DNA from: Pseudomonas fluorescens | GTDB lineage: Bacteria > Pseudomonadota > Gammaproteobacteria > Pseudomonadales > Pseudomonadaceae | Assembly: GCF_902497625.1 (NCBI RefSeq) | Contig: NZ_CABVGX010000009.1 | Coordinates: 62,001 to 126,000 of the forward strand | Direction of reading: 5' to 3' | Length of the DNA stretch: 64,000 nt | The notes under the pieces: generated by a model | Database searches by the model: none | Seen by the model: the letters and a program-made list of their open reading frames with translations, nothing else | What the model was told of the DNA's origin: nothing | Shown: positions 8,982 to 18,320 of the stretch, piece by piece | Layout: each line of letters begins with the position of its first letter | Position numbering within the stretch: position 1 is the first letter of the stretch | Made by a program: the position numbers and the translations under genes

Positions 8982-9014
8982 ATTTGCAGTGTTCTGAAGT
9001 GAGTCATCGGGATC

Positions 9015-9090
9015 AGGCTCACTCCCACGCGGGTATGCACAGTCATGTGTCCAACACATGTCCAGTGTGGGAGCGAGCCTGCTCGCGATG
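9015..9090. repeat. REPIN, family A, one arm eroded
   Basis: The right arm GTGTGGGAGCGAGCCTGCTC is intact. The left arm (CAGGCTCACTCCCACGCG) lacks part of the core. It lies between the convergent GST and argH genes and may act as their transcription end. Confidence 0.75.
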
Positions 9091-9101
9091 TTTTTTTCGC
9101 G

Positions 9102-10496
9102 CTAGCGGTTGGCGAGTAGTTCCTGGCCGCGCGCCACCGCTTGCCTGACCTGCGCCGGCGCTGTTCCGCCAATGTGGTCACGGGCGTTTACCGAGCCTTC
9201 CAGAGTCAGCACGGCGAACACGTCCTGATCGATCTGATCACTGAATTTACGCAGCTCTTCCAGGCTCATTTCCGCCAGGTCCTTGCCGCTTTCCACGCCG
9301 TACTTCACGGCGTGGCCGACGATTTCATGACAGTCACGGAAGGGCAGCCCACGACGTACCAGGTAGTCGGCGAGGTCGGTGGCGGTGGAGAAGCCACGCA
9401 ACGCTGCTTCGCGCATTACGGCGTGTTTCGGTTTTATTGCCGGGATCATGTCGGCGAACGCACGCAACGAATCGCGCAACGTGTCGGCAGCGTCGAACAG
9501 CGGCTCCTTGTCTTCCTGATTGTCCTTGTTGTAGGCCAATGGCTGGCCTTTCATCAGGGTCAGCAGACCCATCAATGCGCCAAACACGCGGCCGGTTTTG
9601 CCGCGCACCAATTCCGGTACGTCGGGGTTTTTCTTTTGCGGCATGATCGAGCTGCCGGTGCAGAAACGGTCTGGCAAATCGATGAACTGGAATTGCGCAC
9701 TGGTCCACAGCACCAGCTCTTCGGAGAAGCGCGACAGGTGCATCATCGCAATGCTCGCGGCCGAGCAGAATTCGATGGCGAAGTCACGATCGGAAACGTT
9801 GTCCAGCGAGTTGCCGCCGACTGCGTCGAAGCCTAGCAGCTGCGCGGTGTATTCGCGGTCGATCGGGTAAGTGGTGCCCGCCAGTGCGGCGCTGCCCAGC
9901 GGCATGCGGTTGGTGCGCTTGCGGCAGTCGACAAGACGTTCGTAATCGCGGCTGAGCATCTCGAACCAGGCCAGCATGTGATGCCCGAAGGTCACCGGCT
10001 GAGCGGTTTGCAGGTGAGTAAAGCCGGGCATGATGCTCGCGGCTTCCCGCTCCGCCTGCTCCAGCAAACCTTTTTGCAGACGGGTGATTTCAGCCAGGAT
10101 CAGATCGATTTCGTCGCGCAGCCACAGACGAATATCGGTAGCGACCTGATCGTTACGGCTGCGTCCGGTGTGCAGCTTCTTGCCGGTTACGCCGATGCGA
10201 TCGGTTAGGCGCGCCTCAATGTTCATGTGCACGTCTTCGAGGTCGATGCGCCAGTCGAACTGGCCGGCCTCGATTTCGCCCTGAATGGTTTTCAGGCCAT
10301 CGGCGATGCTGTCGCGCTCTGCATCGGTCAACACACCGACCTTGGCCAGCATGGTAGCGTGGGCAATCGAGCCCATAATGTCGTGGCGATACAGGCGCTG
10401 ATCGAAGGTGACGGAGGCGGTGAAGCGGGCGACGAAAGCGTCGACGGGTTCACTGAAGCGGCCGCCCCAGGACTGATTGGTCTTGTCAGTGCTCAT
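9102..10496 (-). CDS. argH: argininosuccinate lyase
   Basis: ArgH splits argininosuccinate into arginine and fumarate, the final step of arginine synthesis. The 464 residues match the family. The superfamily signature [12 protein letters not shown] is present at about 282-293, with the mobile-loop serine. [12 protein letters not shown] and the catalytic-histidine segment [16 protein letters not shown] are also clear. The start [14 protein letters not shown] is standard. It is transcribed away from algR; the 457-base gap between them lacks the algZ/fimS kinase gene that stands here in P. aeruginosa. Confidence 0.97.
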   Translation of the reverse strand: MSTDKTNQSWGGRFSEPVDAFVARFTASVTFDQRLYRHDIMGSIAHATMLAKVGVLTDAERDSIADGLKTIQGEIEAGQFDWRIDLEDVHMNIEARLTDRIGVTGKKLHTGRSRNDQVATDIRLWLRDEIDLILAEITRLQKGLLEQAEREAASIMPGFTHLQTAQPVTFGHHMLAWFEMLSRDYERLVDCRKRTNRMPLGSAALAGTTYPIDREYTAQLLGFDAVGGNSLDNVSDRDFAIEFCSAASIAMMHLSRFSEELVLWTSAQFQFIDLPDRFCTGSSIMPQKKNPDVPELVRGKTGRVFGALMGLLTLMKGQPLAYNKDNQEDKEPLFDAADTLRDSLRAFADMIPAIKPKHAVMREAALRGFSTATDLADYLVRRGLPFRDCHEIVGHAVKYGVESGKDLAEMSLEELRKFSDQIDQDVFAVLTLEGSVNARDHIGGTAPAQVRQAVARGQELLANR

Positions 10497-10953
10497 GAAT
10501 TCGCTCGTGTCTGCTGAAGAAATATGACGTTGAAAACTGTACGGATAATAACAGGGTTGCCAAGCCAGGCGTTGACACTGGTCGACACGATTTCCGTCCC
10601 GTCAGCCGCCGCCGGATAGCGGAGGCTGTAGCCCAATTGCGCAACGATATTTTTCGATTGAGCAATATCGCTCCGGCAACCGTCTACAGTTGGACAGTAG
10701 GCTCAGCGCACGTCCTGGCGCTTTAGCGACTATAAGAAGAGGGGGTGTTCAGATTGTTGATAAGCAAACCCTACGGCGATGCCTCGTCAACGCGGGACCG
10801 GGCTGCCAAATTCATGACAGATAAAAATTTAGCCGTCGGTCGAGCGGCACTTTTTGGCCTTCGCGCCAGTCTTAGCGTGGATCGCGGTGACGGACGTCAC
10901 TTCACTTGTCTACGCTATCCTTGTGCGAGACTCACGCAGGAATCCAGCGCAAT
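10497..10953. promoter_or_regulatory. 457-base argH-algR intergenic region, no gene seen
   Basis: No convincing coding sequence occurs here. A minus-strand TATTAT about 50 bases before argH could be its -10. A perfect 7-bp inverted repeat, CGATATT-12-AATATCG, lies at 10645-10670. An AT-richer block around 10815-10835 precedes algR. I see no remnant of a histidine kinase in any frame. Confidence 0.5.
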
Positions 10954-11700
10954 ATGAATGTCCTGATCGTTGATGACGAACCCTTGGCCCGCGAGCGCCT
11001 GAGCCGAATGGTTGGCGAACTCGAGGGATACAGTGTCCTGGAGCCCAGCGCCACGAATGGCGAAGAGGCGTTGGCACTGATCGACAGCCACAAGCCGGAT
11101 ATAGTTTTGCTCGATATCCGTATGCCAGGCCTTGATGGCCTGCAGGTAGCTGCCCGATTGTGCGAACGCGAAACCCCGCCAGCCGTGGTGTTTTGCACAG
11201 GGCCCGATGAATTTGCCGTGGAAGCCTTACAGGCAAGCGCCGTAGGCTATCTGGTGAAACCTGTGCGTACCGAACAATTGCATGACGCCCTGAAGAAAGC
11301 CGAGCGGCCCAATCGTGTGCAGCTCGCAGCCTTGACCCGGCCTGCCGCCGAAACGGGCAGCGGCCCACGCAGTCACATCAGCGCCCGAACCCGTAAAGGG
11401 ATCGAATTGATTCCACTGGGTCAGGTGGTCTATTTCATAGCGGATCACAAATACGTGACCTTGCGCCACGAAGGCGGCGAAGTATTGCTGGACGAACCGC
11501 TCAAGGCCCTTGAGGATGAATTTGGCGATCGTTTCGTGCGTATCCATCGTAACGCGCTGGTCGCACGGGAACGCATCGAACGTCTGCAGCGCACGCCATT
11601 GGGACATTTTCAATTGTTTCTCAAAGGTCTGAACGGCGACGCCTTGATTGTCAGTCGTCGTCACGTGGCTGGCGTGCGGAAAATGATGCAACAGCTTTAA
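10954..11700 (+). CDS. algR: LytTR response regulator AlgR
   Basis: The 248 residues have the length and pattern of AlgR, the regulator of alginate, twitching and virulence genes in P. aeruginosa. The receiver domain has the acidic pocket D7/D8, phospho-acceptor D54 in DIVLLDIRMPG, and K in GYLVKPV. The C-terminal LytTR DNA-binding domain contains VVYFIADHKYVTLRHEGGEVLLDEPL and FVRIHRNALVAR. I chose the ATG at 10954. hemC follows 138 bases later. The partner sensor kinase gene algZ/fimS is not adjacent, so its phosphate donor, if any, is encoded elsewhere. Confidence 0.93.
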   Translation: MNVLIVDDEPLARERLSRMVGELEGYSVLEPSATNGEEALALIDSHKPDIVLLDIRMPGLDGLQVAARLCERETPPAVVFCTGPDEFAVEALQASAVGYLVKPVRTEQLHDALKKAERPNRVQLAALTRPAAETGSGPRSHISARTRKGIELIPLGQVVYFIADHKYVTLRHEGGEVLLDEPLKALEDEFGDRFVRIHRNALVARERIERLQRTPLGHFQLFLKGLNGDALIVSRRHVAGVRKMMQQL

Positions 11701-11838
11701 TTCGCCGCTCCCAGGCGAGTACCACACCCGATTGCCGGACGTTCGAGGCCAGGGAGGCCAGGTATTACCTGATACAAGTCAAAGTGGATTTGGCTGAGCT
11801 GTTATTATCCGCCGTATCTATTCAGTACGGATTGATCC

Positions 11839-12780
11839 ATGTCCTCTCGCGAAATCCGCATCGCCACCCGCAAAAGTGCTCTCGCCCTGTGGCAGGCCGA
11901 ATATGTCAAAGCGCGGCTTGAAGAAGCTCATCCAGGCTTGCTCGTGACGCTGGTTCCCATGGTAAGTCGCGGCGACAAGTTGCTCGATTCGCCACTGTCG
12001 AAGATCGGCGGCAAGGGTTTGTTCGTCAAGGAACTGGAGACCGCGCTGCTTGAAAACGACGCTGATATTGCCGTGCACTCCATGAAAGACGTGCCGATGG
12101 ACTTCCCCGAAGGCCTCGGTCTGTTCTGTATATGCGAGCGCGAAGATCCACGCGATGCGTTCGTCTCCAATACCTACGCCAGCCTGGATGAGTTGCCGCA
12201 AGGCAGCATCGTCGGCACCTCCAGCCTGCGTCGTCAGGCGCAGTTGCTGACCCGTCGTCCGGACCTGGAAATCCGTTTCCTGCGTGGCAACGTCAATACT
12301 CGCCTGGCCAAACTGGATGCGGGCGAGTACGACGCGATCATCCTGGCGGCGGCTGGCCTGATTCGTCTAGGCTTCGAGGATCGCATCACTTCGGCGATCA
12401 GCGTTGACGATAGCCTGCCGGCCGGCGGACAGGGTGCGGTGGGCATCGAATGCCGTAGCGCGGACAGTGAAGTCCACGCCTTGTTGACACCTTTGCATCA
12501 CGATGACACCGCCACCCGTGTGTTCGCCGAGCGCGCCCTCAACAAGCATCTTAACGGCGGTTGCCAGGTGCCGATCGCCTGTTATGCCGTGCTGGAAAAT
12601 GAGCAGGTCTGGTTGCGTGGCCTGGTGGGTGATCCGAGTGGTGGGCTGCTATTGAGTGCTGAAGGCCGGGCGCCGCGTGGGGATGCAGAAGCGCTGGGTG
12701 TCAGAGTCGCCGAAGACCTTTTAAGTCAAGGCGCCGATGACATTCTCAGAGCGGTATACGGCGAGGCAGGTCACGAGTGA
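11839..12780 (+). CDS. hemC: porphobilinogen deaminase (hydroxymethylbilane synthase)
   Basis: HemC polymerises four porphobilinogens into hydroxymethylbilane. The 313 residues are standard. [20 protein letters not shown] at the N-terminus, [14 protein letters not shown] with the catalytic aspartate, the arginine-rich [11 protein letters not shown], and [12 protein letters not shown] with the dipyrromethane-cofactor cysteine are all present. The stop overlaps the GTG start of hemD (GTGA), so hemC, hemDX and hemY form one unit. A TATTATCCG-like -10 at about 11802-11810 suggests its own promoter between algR and hemC. Confidence 0.97.
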   Translation: MSSREIRIATRKSALALWQAEYVKARLEEAHPGLLVTLVPMVSRGDKLLDSPLSKIGGKGLFVKELETALLENDADIAVHSMKDVPMDFPEGLGLFCICEREDPRDAFVSNTYASLDELPQGSIVGTSSLRRQAQLLTRRPDLEIRFLRGNVNTRLAKLDAGEYDAIILAAAGLIRLGFEDRITSAISVDDSLPAGGQGAVGIECRSADSEVHALLTPLHHDDTATRVFAERALNKHLNGGCQVPIACYAVLENEQVWLRGLVGDPSGGLLLSAEGRAPRGDAEALGVRVAEDLLSQGADDILRAVYGEAGHE

Positions 12781-14714
12781 CTGGCTGGCGCCTGCTGCTC
12801 ACCCGTCCTGCAGAGGAGTCTGCGGCGTTGAGCAGCACGCTTGCCAAAGCGGGGATTTTCAGCAGCAGTCTGCCACTTCTGCAGATCCACCCCCGGCCTG
12901 TCTCTGCCACGATGAGAGAGATCCTCCAGCATCTGGATCGTTACTGCGCGGTCATTGTGGTCAGCAAGCCGGCCGCCAGAATTGCCTTGGCGCATGTTGC
13001 AGAACACAGTATTCATTTGCCGGACCTGAAGTGGTTCAGTGTGGGTGCGGCTACCGCGCAGATCCTCGAAATGCAAGGTCTGAAAGTCTTTTTTCCGCCA
13101 GCGGGAGATGACAGCGAGGCCTTGCTCGAAATGAGCGAGCTGCGCGAAGCAGTGGCGAAACCAGGTTCGCAGGTATTGATCATCCGCGGGGAAGGCGGGC
13201 GCGAGATGCTTGCCGATCGACTGCGCGAGCTGGATGCCGCTGTCGATTATCTGGAGTTGTACCGTCGCGAGTTGCCGCAGTATCCACCAGGGATCCTGCC
13301 CAAGAGGATCGAAGCGGAACGCTTGAACGGGCTGGTGGTCAGCAGTGGACAGGGTTTCGAGCACTTGCATCAATTGGCTGGCGATGCCTGGCCGCTTTTG
13401 GCGCAGTTGCCGTTGTTGGTTCCAAGCCCACGGGTCGCCGAGCTGGCACGGGCCGCCGGGGCTCAAACAGTTGTGGATTGTCGTGGCGCCAGTGCCGCGG
13501 CTTTGCTGACGGCGTTACGGGAACACCCGAACCCGTTCTCTAATGCAAAGGATGGATACGTGAGCGAAACAACCTTGCCAAAAGATGACGTCCGGCCCGT
13601 GTTTGATGCGCCGGTTGATGCCCCGGTTGATGCCCCGCCACCTGCTGCGGACCGGCGCCGGGGTAGTGGCCTGGCGATCGTTGCGTTGCTGTTGGGTGCC
13701 GCCGGTGTTGCCGTAGGCGGTTGGGCGGTCTGGCAGGTGCGTCACCTGCAAGCCAATAACCAGCAACAGCTAACTCAGGTGCAGGCGTTGAACGATCAGG
13801 CGCAAAGCCTGAAGCTCAATGAGCAGCGCCTGACGGCTCGGCTCGCGCAACTGCCTGCCGCTGACGAGCTTGAAGCCCGCAGTCGTCTGGTGGCGCAACT
13901 TCAGGGCGACCAGCAGCGCCTGAACCAGCGTCTGGAAACCGTACTCGGTGCCAGCCGCAAGGACTGGCGTCTGGCCGAGGCTGAACACCTGTTGCGCCTG
14001 GCCAGCCTGCGTCTGTCGGCCTTGCAGGACATCAGCAGCGCCCAGGCACTGGTGCAGGGTGCCGATGAAATCCTCCGCGAGCAGAACGATCCGGGTTCAT
14101 TCGCCGCCAGAGAACAAGTCGCCAAAACCCTGGTTGCGCTACGCAGCACCGAACAACCAGACCGCACCGGTCTGTTTCTGCGCCTCGGTGCTTTGCGCGA
14201 TCAGGTCATCAACCTCACCGAGCTCGCGCCTGAGTACAAGGACCGCGGCGAATCGCTGCTGGGTTTGACTGCCGATGGTGACGGCACCAGTCGTTGGGCG
14301 CAGTGGTGGGACAAGATCTCGCGCTACATCCGTATCGATTTCAATGCTGACAAAAATGTCCGGCCGCTTCTGGCGGGTCAGGGTCTGAGTCAGGTGCGTC
14401 TTGCCTTGAGTCTCGCGCTGGAGCAGGCGCAGTGGGCAGCGCTGAACGGTCAAGCTGCGGTTTATACGCAGTCCTTGGCGGAAGCACGGGATGTGCTGAC
14501 GGGCAATTTCAATCCAGACAATCCCCAAAGTAAAGTCATGCTTGAGCAGGTTGGCGAGTTGAGCAAGGAGCCCGTCACGGTGGTCACTCCGGATCTGGCC
14601 GGCACCTTGAGCGCGGTTCAGGGATATCTCGAACGTCGAAATGTCAACGCCGTCGAATCGGTCAAGCCGATGGAAAAACCGGCCGCAAGCACAACGCCGG
14701 AGGCCATGCCATGA
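12777..14714 (+). CDS. hemDX: fused uroporphyrinogen-III synthase / HemX membrane protein
   Basis: This single 645-codon frame joins two proteins that are separate in many relatives. Residues 1 to about 255 are HemD ([40 protein letters not shown]), which cyclises hydroxymethylbilane. Residues 262-645 are HemX: a short proline/aspartate linker with a DAPV repeat, one transmembrane helix at about 298-321, then a long periplasmic coiled-coil region. A GTG at 13560 with AAGGA 7 bases upstream marks the old hemX start. The out-of-frame TAA at 13541-13543 looks like the former hemD stop. It overlaps hemC at its start and hemY (ATGA) at its end. Confidence 0.9.
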   Translation: MTGWRLLLTRPAEESAALSSTLAKAGIFSSSLPLLQIHPRPVSATMREILQHLDRYCAVIVVSKPAARIALAHVAEHSIHLPDLKWFSVGAATAQILEMQGLKVFFPPAGDDSEALLEMSELREAVAKPGSQVLIIRGEGGREMLADRLRELDAAVDYLELYRRELPQYPPGILPKRIEAERLNGLVVSSGQGFEHLHQLAGDAWPLLAQLPLLVPSPRVAELARAAGAQTVVDCRGASAAALLTALREHPNPFSNAKDGYVSETTLPKDDVRPVFDAPVDAPVDAPPPAADRRRGSGLAIVALLLGAAGVAVGGWAVWQVRHLQANNQQQLTQVQALNDQAQSLKLNEQRLTARLAQLPAADELEARSRLVAQLQGDQQRLNQRLETVLGASRKDWRLAEAEHLLRLASLRLSALQDISSAQALVQGADEILREQNDPGSFAAREQVAKTLVALRSTEQPDRTGLFLRLGALRDQVINLTELAPEYKDRGESLLGLTADGDGTSRWAQWWDKISRYIRIDFNADKNVRPLLAGQGLSQVRLALSLALEQAQWAALNGQAAVYTQSLAEARDVLTGNFNPDNPQSKVMLEQVGELSKEPVTVVTPDLAGTLSAVQGYLERRNVNAVESVKPMEKPAASTTPEAMP

Positions 14715-15949
14715 AACGCCTCTATGTGATCGTGTTTCTGGTGATCGCCGCCGCAGCTGCGTTGGGGCTGGCGATCGCCGAGCATTCCGGCTATGTGCTG
14801 GTGGCTTACAAAAGCTTTCGCTATGAGTCGAGCCTGTGGGCGACGCTTGCTGTGGTGGCCGTTCTCTGGTTGCTGGTGTGGGGCATCAGGGTGCTGATCG
14901 AATTGGTCATGACGTCCAGCGGCGTGGTTAATCCCTGGTCGCGGCGAAATCGCAGCCGTCGCGTGCAGGTGGCGATCGAACACGGTCAGCTCGACCTCGC
15001 TGAGGGGCGCTGGGCGAGTGCGCAACGTCATCTGCATCGCGCTGCCGAAGCCGAACGTCAGCCGTTGCTGTATTACCTCGGTGCCGCTCGTGCCGCCAAC
15101 GAGCAGGGTCACTATGAAGAAAGTGACAAGTTGCTGGAGCGTGCACTCGAGCGTCAGCCGCAGGCGGAGTTGGCGATTGCCCTCAGTCATGCACAGCTGC
15201 AAACCGACCGGGGCGATACCGACGGCGCGCTGGTCACCTTGCAAGCCATGCACGAACGCCATCCACACAACGTTCAGACGCTGCGGCAGTTGCAGCGGCT
15301 GCATCAACAGCGCGGCGATTGGTCGGCAGTGATTCGCCTGCTGCCGGAATTGCGTAAAGACAAGGTTTTGCCGCCGGCCGAGCTGGCCGAGCTGGAACGT
15401 CGGGCGTGGGGTAACAACCTGTCACTGGCGGCGCATCTGGAAGAGGACGGGACGGTAGGTCTGCAATCACTCAACCGCGCCTGGCAGCAGCTGACGTCGG
15501 CGCAGCGCCAGGAACCGCAACTGGTATTGGCGTATGCCGAGCAGTTGCGGCAGTTGGGTGCTCAGGTCGAGGCTGAAGACATTTTGCGTTCGGCTCTCAA
15601 GCGCCAGTACGACAGCCATTTGGCCCGTCTCTACGGACTGGTACGCGGCAGTGATCCGGTTCGTCAGTTGCAAGTGGCCGAGGGTTGGCTCAAGGAGCAT
15701 CCCGCCGATCCTGGTCTTCTGCTGACGCTGGGTCGTCTGTGCCTGCAGAACAGTCTGTGGGGCAAGGCGCGCGACTATCTTGAAAGCAGTCTGCGCTTGC
15801 AGCGAAATCCTGAAGCTTGTGCCGAGCTGGCTCGTTTACTCGCGCAACTGGGCGATACCGAACGCAGCAATCAGCTTTTTCAGGAGGGCCTCGGCTTGCT
15901 GGACGAGCGCCTGTTGGCGGCGCCGCTGCCTTCGCTGACTCACGCATGA
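14711..15949 (+). CDS. hemY: heme biosynthesis HemY-type membrane TPR protein
   Basis: The 412-residue protein has two N-terminal transmembrane helices (about 4-22 and 41-62) and then a long tetratricopeptide-like helical domain (LAEGRWASAQRHLHRAA, YLGAARAANEQGHYEESDKLLERAL, QPQAELAIALSHAQLQTDRGD). This is the proteobacterial HemY of the hemCDXY operon. It is thought to organise late heme synthesis at the membrane and is unrelated to the Bacillus coproporphyrinogen oxidase of the same name. The start overlaps the hemDX stop by 4 bases. No terminator is evident after it. Confidence 0.92.
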   Translation: MKRLYVIVFLVIAAAAALGLAIAEHSGYVLVAYKSFRYESSLWATLAVVAVLWLLVWGIRVLIELVMTSSGVVNPWSRRNRSRRVQVAIEHGQLDLAEGRWASAQRHLHRAAEAERQPLLYYLGAARAANEQGHYEESDKLLERALERQPQAELAIALSHAQLQTDRGDTDGALVTLQAMHERHPHNVQTLRQLQRLHQQRGDWSAVIRLLPELRKDKVLPPAELAELERRAWGNNLSLAAHLEEDGTVGLQSLNRAWQQLTSAQRQEPQLVLAYAEQLRQLGAQVEAEDILRSALKRQYDSHLARLYGLVRGSDPVRQLQVAEGWLKEHPADPGLLLTLGRLCLQNSLWGKARDYLESSLRLQRNPEACAELARLLAQLGDTERSNQLFQEGLGLLDERLLAAPLPSLTHA

Positions 15950-15959
15950 AATTGTATTT

Positions 15960-15991
15960 CGTAGCAGCTGGCGCAGCCTGCGTCAGCTGCC
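15960..15991 (+). repeat. solo REP-like core, family E (GTAGCAGCTGGCGCAGCCTG)
   Basis: A single core follows the hemY stop, with no clear inverted partner. The same core appears at 46317 beside a tandem repeat. Confidence 0.6.
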
Positions 15992-16077
15992 GCTGCACAT
16001 CGCGATCGGACCGGACTTTTTGCACAAGTGGAACTGCCCTTTCCTACTCGCAGCTTCTGTCTTAGGCAAAATCCTAC

Positions 16078-16099
16078 AGAGGACTACATCTTGTCCTCT
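16078..16099. repeat. 7-bp perfect inverted repeat upstream of the dsbB-family gene
   Basis: AGAGGAC and GTCCTCT are separated by 8 bases, in the 265-base gap between hemY and the dsbB-family gene. It could be an operator or a weak hairpin. The rest of the gap holds no gene that I can see. Confidence 0.45.
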
Positions 16100-16214
16100 C
16101 ATAGCTGTCGGGATTTCCCTACACAACTGCTGAAGTGTCGCGGGTAGTTAGTGTTGAAACGCGGGCGCGCTTTCCTCTACCGTAACCACTTGTCTCTACT
16201 GGTATGCAAAAGCC

Positions 16215-16766
16215 ATGTCCCTCGCCTGCTCACGCTCCTTTTTTTTCATGGTTTTCCTGGCTGGTTCACTGGCGTTGGGCGTCTCCTATTACCTGGAATA
16301 TGCCGTAGGTCTCCAGCCTTGCGGGTTGTGTTTGTTACAACGCATAAGCCTGGCAATGCTGACGGGTGTCTGTCTGATGGCGTCCGTGCATGGGCCAGGG
16401 CGGCTCGGAGCATTGCTGTATTGGTTGCTTGGATTGATGGCTGCGCTGGCAGGCACGGTGACAGCGTGGCGACAGGTATTGTTGCAGAGTGATCCAGCCA
16501 AGCAATTCGCCACGTGCTCGGCCAATTTATCGGACGTGTTCGCGATCACACCCTGGACGCATATGATGCAACAACTGTTCGCAGGTACTGCGGATTGCGG
16601 CCGCATAACATGGACTTTGTTCGACCTGAGTATCCCGGAATGGAGCCTGCTGTTCTTTCTTGCAATGACGATCCTTGTGGTCTGCCAAATGCTGCAACAG
16701 GTTTGGACAGCCTTTCAGCGACCGCTCAGCGGCGAGTCATCACCCCCGGCGCTGGCGGGCGATTAA
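16215..16766 (+). CDS. dsbH: disulfide bond formation protein B (DsbH/DsbB family)
   Basis: This inner-membrane quinone reductase would reoxidise periplasmic DsbA. It has 183 residues and four predicted membrane helices. The first active pair is CGLC within LQPCGLCLLQRI (about residues 36-39). The second pair is on the second periplasmic loop (FATCSANL and ADCGRIT). Pseudomonads usually carry two DsbB paralogues; the copy between hemY and algQ corresponds in position to P. aeruginosa dsbH. The ATG at 16215 gives MSLACSRSFFFMVFLAG. A longer frame from 16151 lacks sense as a protein. Confidence 0.9.
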   Translation: MSLACSRSFFFMVFLAGSLALGVSYYLEYAVGLQPCGLCLLQRISLAMLTGVCLMASVHGPGRLGALLYWLLGLMAALAGTVTAWRQVLLQSDPAKQFATCSANLSDVFAITPWTHMMQQLFAGTADCGRITWTLFDLSIPEWSLLFFLAMTILVVCQMLQQVWTAFQRPLSGESSPPALAGD

Positions 16767-16943
16767 ACACTTGTATGAACTTTATCACCTGCGTACCTTG
16801 ATGCCATTGGCGTGCGGGCATAATCTGGCCGGCACGTGTCATTGGAATAATGTTGCTCGAATGACGCTCCGCCAGCGCGATTTCCGATTCCGGGAAGGCG
16901 GTTGGTGTAGGGCAGCATGACCCACAAGGGAAGAGAGATCACC

Positions 16944-17402
16944 ATGCTCGAAAGTTGTCAGAATGCTCAGGAACGCTGGGGTGGAGTGCATCTGCTGATC
17001 GATCGCTGGTTGCAGGAGCGTCACGAACTGGTTCGGGCTTATGATGACCTCGGCGAAAAGCCTGAGGCGTTGAGCGAGAACCGCAAACATTTGCAGGAGT
17101 TCTGCGGTGTGCTGGTTGATTACGTTTCCGCCGGTCATTTCGAAATCTACGAACAGCTGACAGGCGAGGCCAAAGCCTTCAACGACAAACGTGGTCTGGA
17201 ACTCGCCGAAACGATCTACCCACGCATCGATGTCATCACCGAGAAACTGCTTGCTTTCAACGACCTGTGCGATGAAGGCAAATGCGTCGCGGAGAAGTTC
17301 AAGGAGCTGGGTGGCCTATTGCACGAGCGCTTCGAACTGGAGGACTGCCTGATTGAAGTACTGCACACGGCTCATAAGGAAGAAGATCCGGTTCAGGCTT
17401 GA
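16944..17402 (+). CDS. algQ: anti-sigma-70 factor / alginate regulator AlgQ (Rsd family)
   Basis: AlgQ (AlgR2) is the Pseudomonas Rsd homologue. It binds the primary sigma factor and affects alginate, siderophore and stationary-phase expression. I chose the ATG at 16944 ([20 protein letters not shown]), which is the family start and has GGGAAGAGAG upstream; an in-frame ATG at 16917 would add nine residues. The protein has 152 residues, is helical, and contains [13 protein letters not shown], the [19 protein letters not shown] helix and the [16 protein letters not shown] segment. A bidirectional terminator follows, and the FKBP gene converges on it. Confidence 0.95.
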   Translation: MLESCQNAQERWGGVHLLIDRWLQERHELVRAYDDLGEKPEALSENRKHLQEFCGVLVDYVSAGHFEIYEQLTGEAKAFNDKRGLELAETIYPRIDVITEKLLAFNDLCDEGKCVAEKFKELGGLLHERFELEDCLIEVLHTAHKEEDPVQA

Positions 17403-17423
17403 ATCGCTTCCTGCAAGACCTTC

Positions 17424-17450
17424 AAAACGGTGCGCTCTGCGCGCCGTTTT
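17424..17450. terminator. bidirectional terminator between algQ and the FKBP gene
   Basis: AAAACGG-TGCGC / GCGCGCCGTTTT forms a GC-rich stem with A-rich and T-rich shoulders, so it can act in both directions. It lies between the convergent stops at 17402 and 17463. Confidence 0.85.
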
Positions 17451-17462
17451 CGTTTGCGCAAT

Positions 17463-18134
17463 TCACTGAGTAGCGCCGCGCAACTCCACGTCGAAAATCA
17501 GCGGCGTGAAAGGCTCGATCAAGTCCCCCGCGCCCTCCGCGCCATAAGCCTGCGAGGATGGAATTATCAGTCGCCATTTTGCCCCCACCGGCATGTCTTG
17601 CAGTGCGCTACGCCAGCCGCTGATAACGCTGTCGAGGCTGAACCATTGCGGCTGACTGTTCTGATCGAACACGCTGCCGTCCGGGAGCCGCCCGACATAA
17701 AGCACCTGCACTCTGCCACTCGGACCTGCTTTTGCACCCGAACCGGGAGTCAGTTCTGTCATGAGGATGCCATCGGCAAGTGTCCGCACGCCCGCTCTGG
17801 ATTTTTCCTCGGCAAGGAAACGCTGTTCTTTTTCGAGGGCAACTTCGTTCCGTGGCGTGCCGTGTTTGAGCGCAGTCTGGGCTTCGTGCTCACTCAGAAT
17901 ATGTTCGATACGTGCATCGTCAAGCGCTAGCGGTTGATCTTTGTAGGCTTGCTGCAAGCCCTCCACCAAGGCCTGAAGCTGCAAGTCTGGAACCTCTTGG
18001 CGCAAGCGTTCGCCAAGGCTTGCGCCAAGACTGTAGGCAAGATCGTGAGCCTCCTTTGCGGTGGATTGTTGCGCAGCATGAGCCATCGAAAAAAATACGC
18101 ACGGCAATAAAAACAGGTAGCGCGACATGGGCAC
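17463..18134 (-). CDS. FKBP-type peptidyl-prolyl isomerase, exported
   Basis: The 223 residues start with a signal peptide (MPMSRYLFLLPCVFFSMAHA, cleavage about residue 20; a second ATG is two codons in). A helical FKBP_N dimerisation domain (DLAYSLGASLGERLRQ, LVEGLQQAYKDQ) follows, then a C-terminal FKBP domain (VQVLYVGRLPDGSVFDQN, VISGWRSALQDMPVGAKWRLIIPSSQAYG). This is FkpA/Mip architecture, a periplasmic folding catalyst and chaperone. Several active-site positions depart from classic FKBP (for example WFSLDSVISGW where FKBP has FPLGQVIPGW), so activity may be reduced. It converges with algQ. Confidence 0.9.
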   Translation of the reverse strand: MPMSRYLFLLPCVFFSMAHAAQQSTAKEAHDLAYSLGASLGERLRQEVPDLQLQALVEGLQQAYKDQPLALDDARIEHILSEHEAQTALKHGTPRNEVALEKEQRFLAEEKSRAGVRTLADGILMTELTPGSGAKAGPSGRVQVLYVGRLPDGSVFDQNSQPQWFSLDSVISGWRSALQDMPVGAKWRLIIPSSQAYGAEGAGDLIEPFTPLIFDVELRGATQ

Positions 18135-18320
18135 TCTCCGATCTGAGATGCGGCGGATTATGCCAGTGTGGATGGGTTGAACGGTGAACTGGATTATGCC
18201 GGGCGCGGAAGATTTTCCTTCAGTTGCAACGCAGCGGTTTCGATACTGTCAACATGCCCTAGCGGCGGTATCAGCAGAGGTCTAGTATGAGCCGCACCCA
18301 CGTCAGCCAGGAGGTAAACC

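Noticed and set aside
10745..10957. 70-codon frame before algR as a possible algZ remnant
   Set aside because: The residues show no histidine-kinase pattern and the frame runs into the algR start. It looks like random coding potential.
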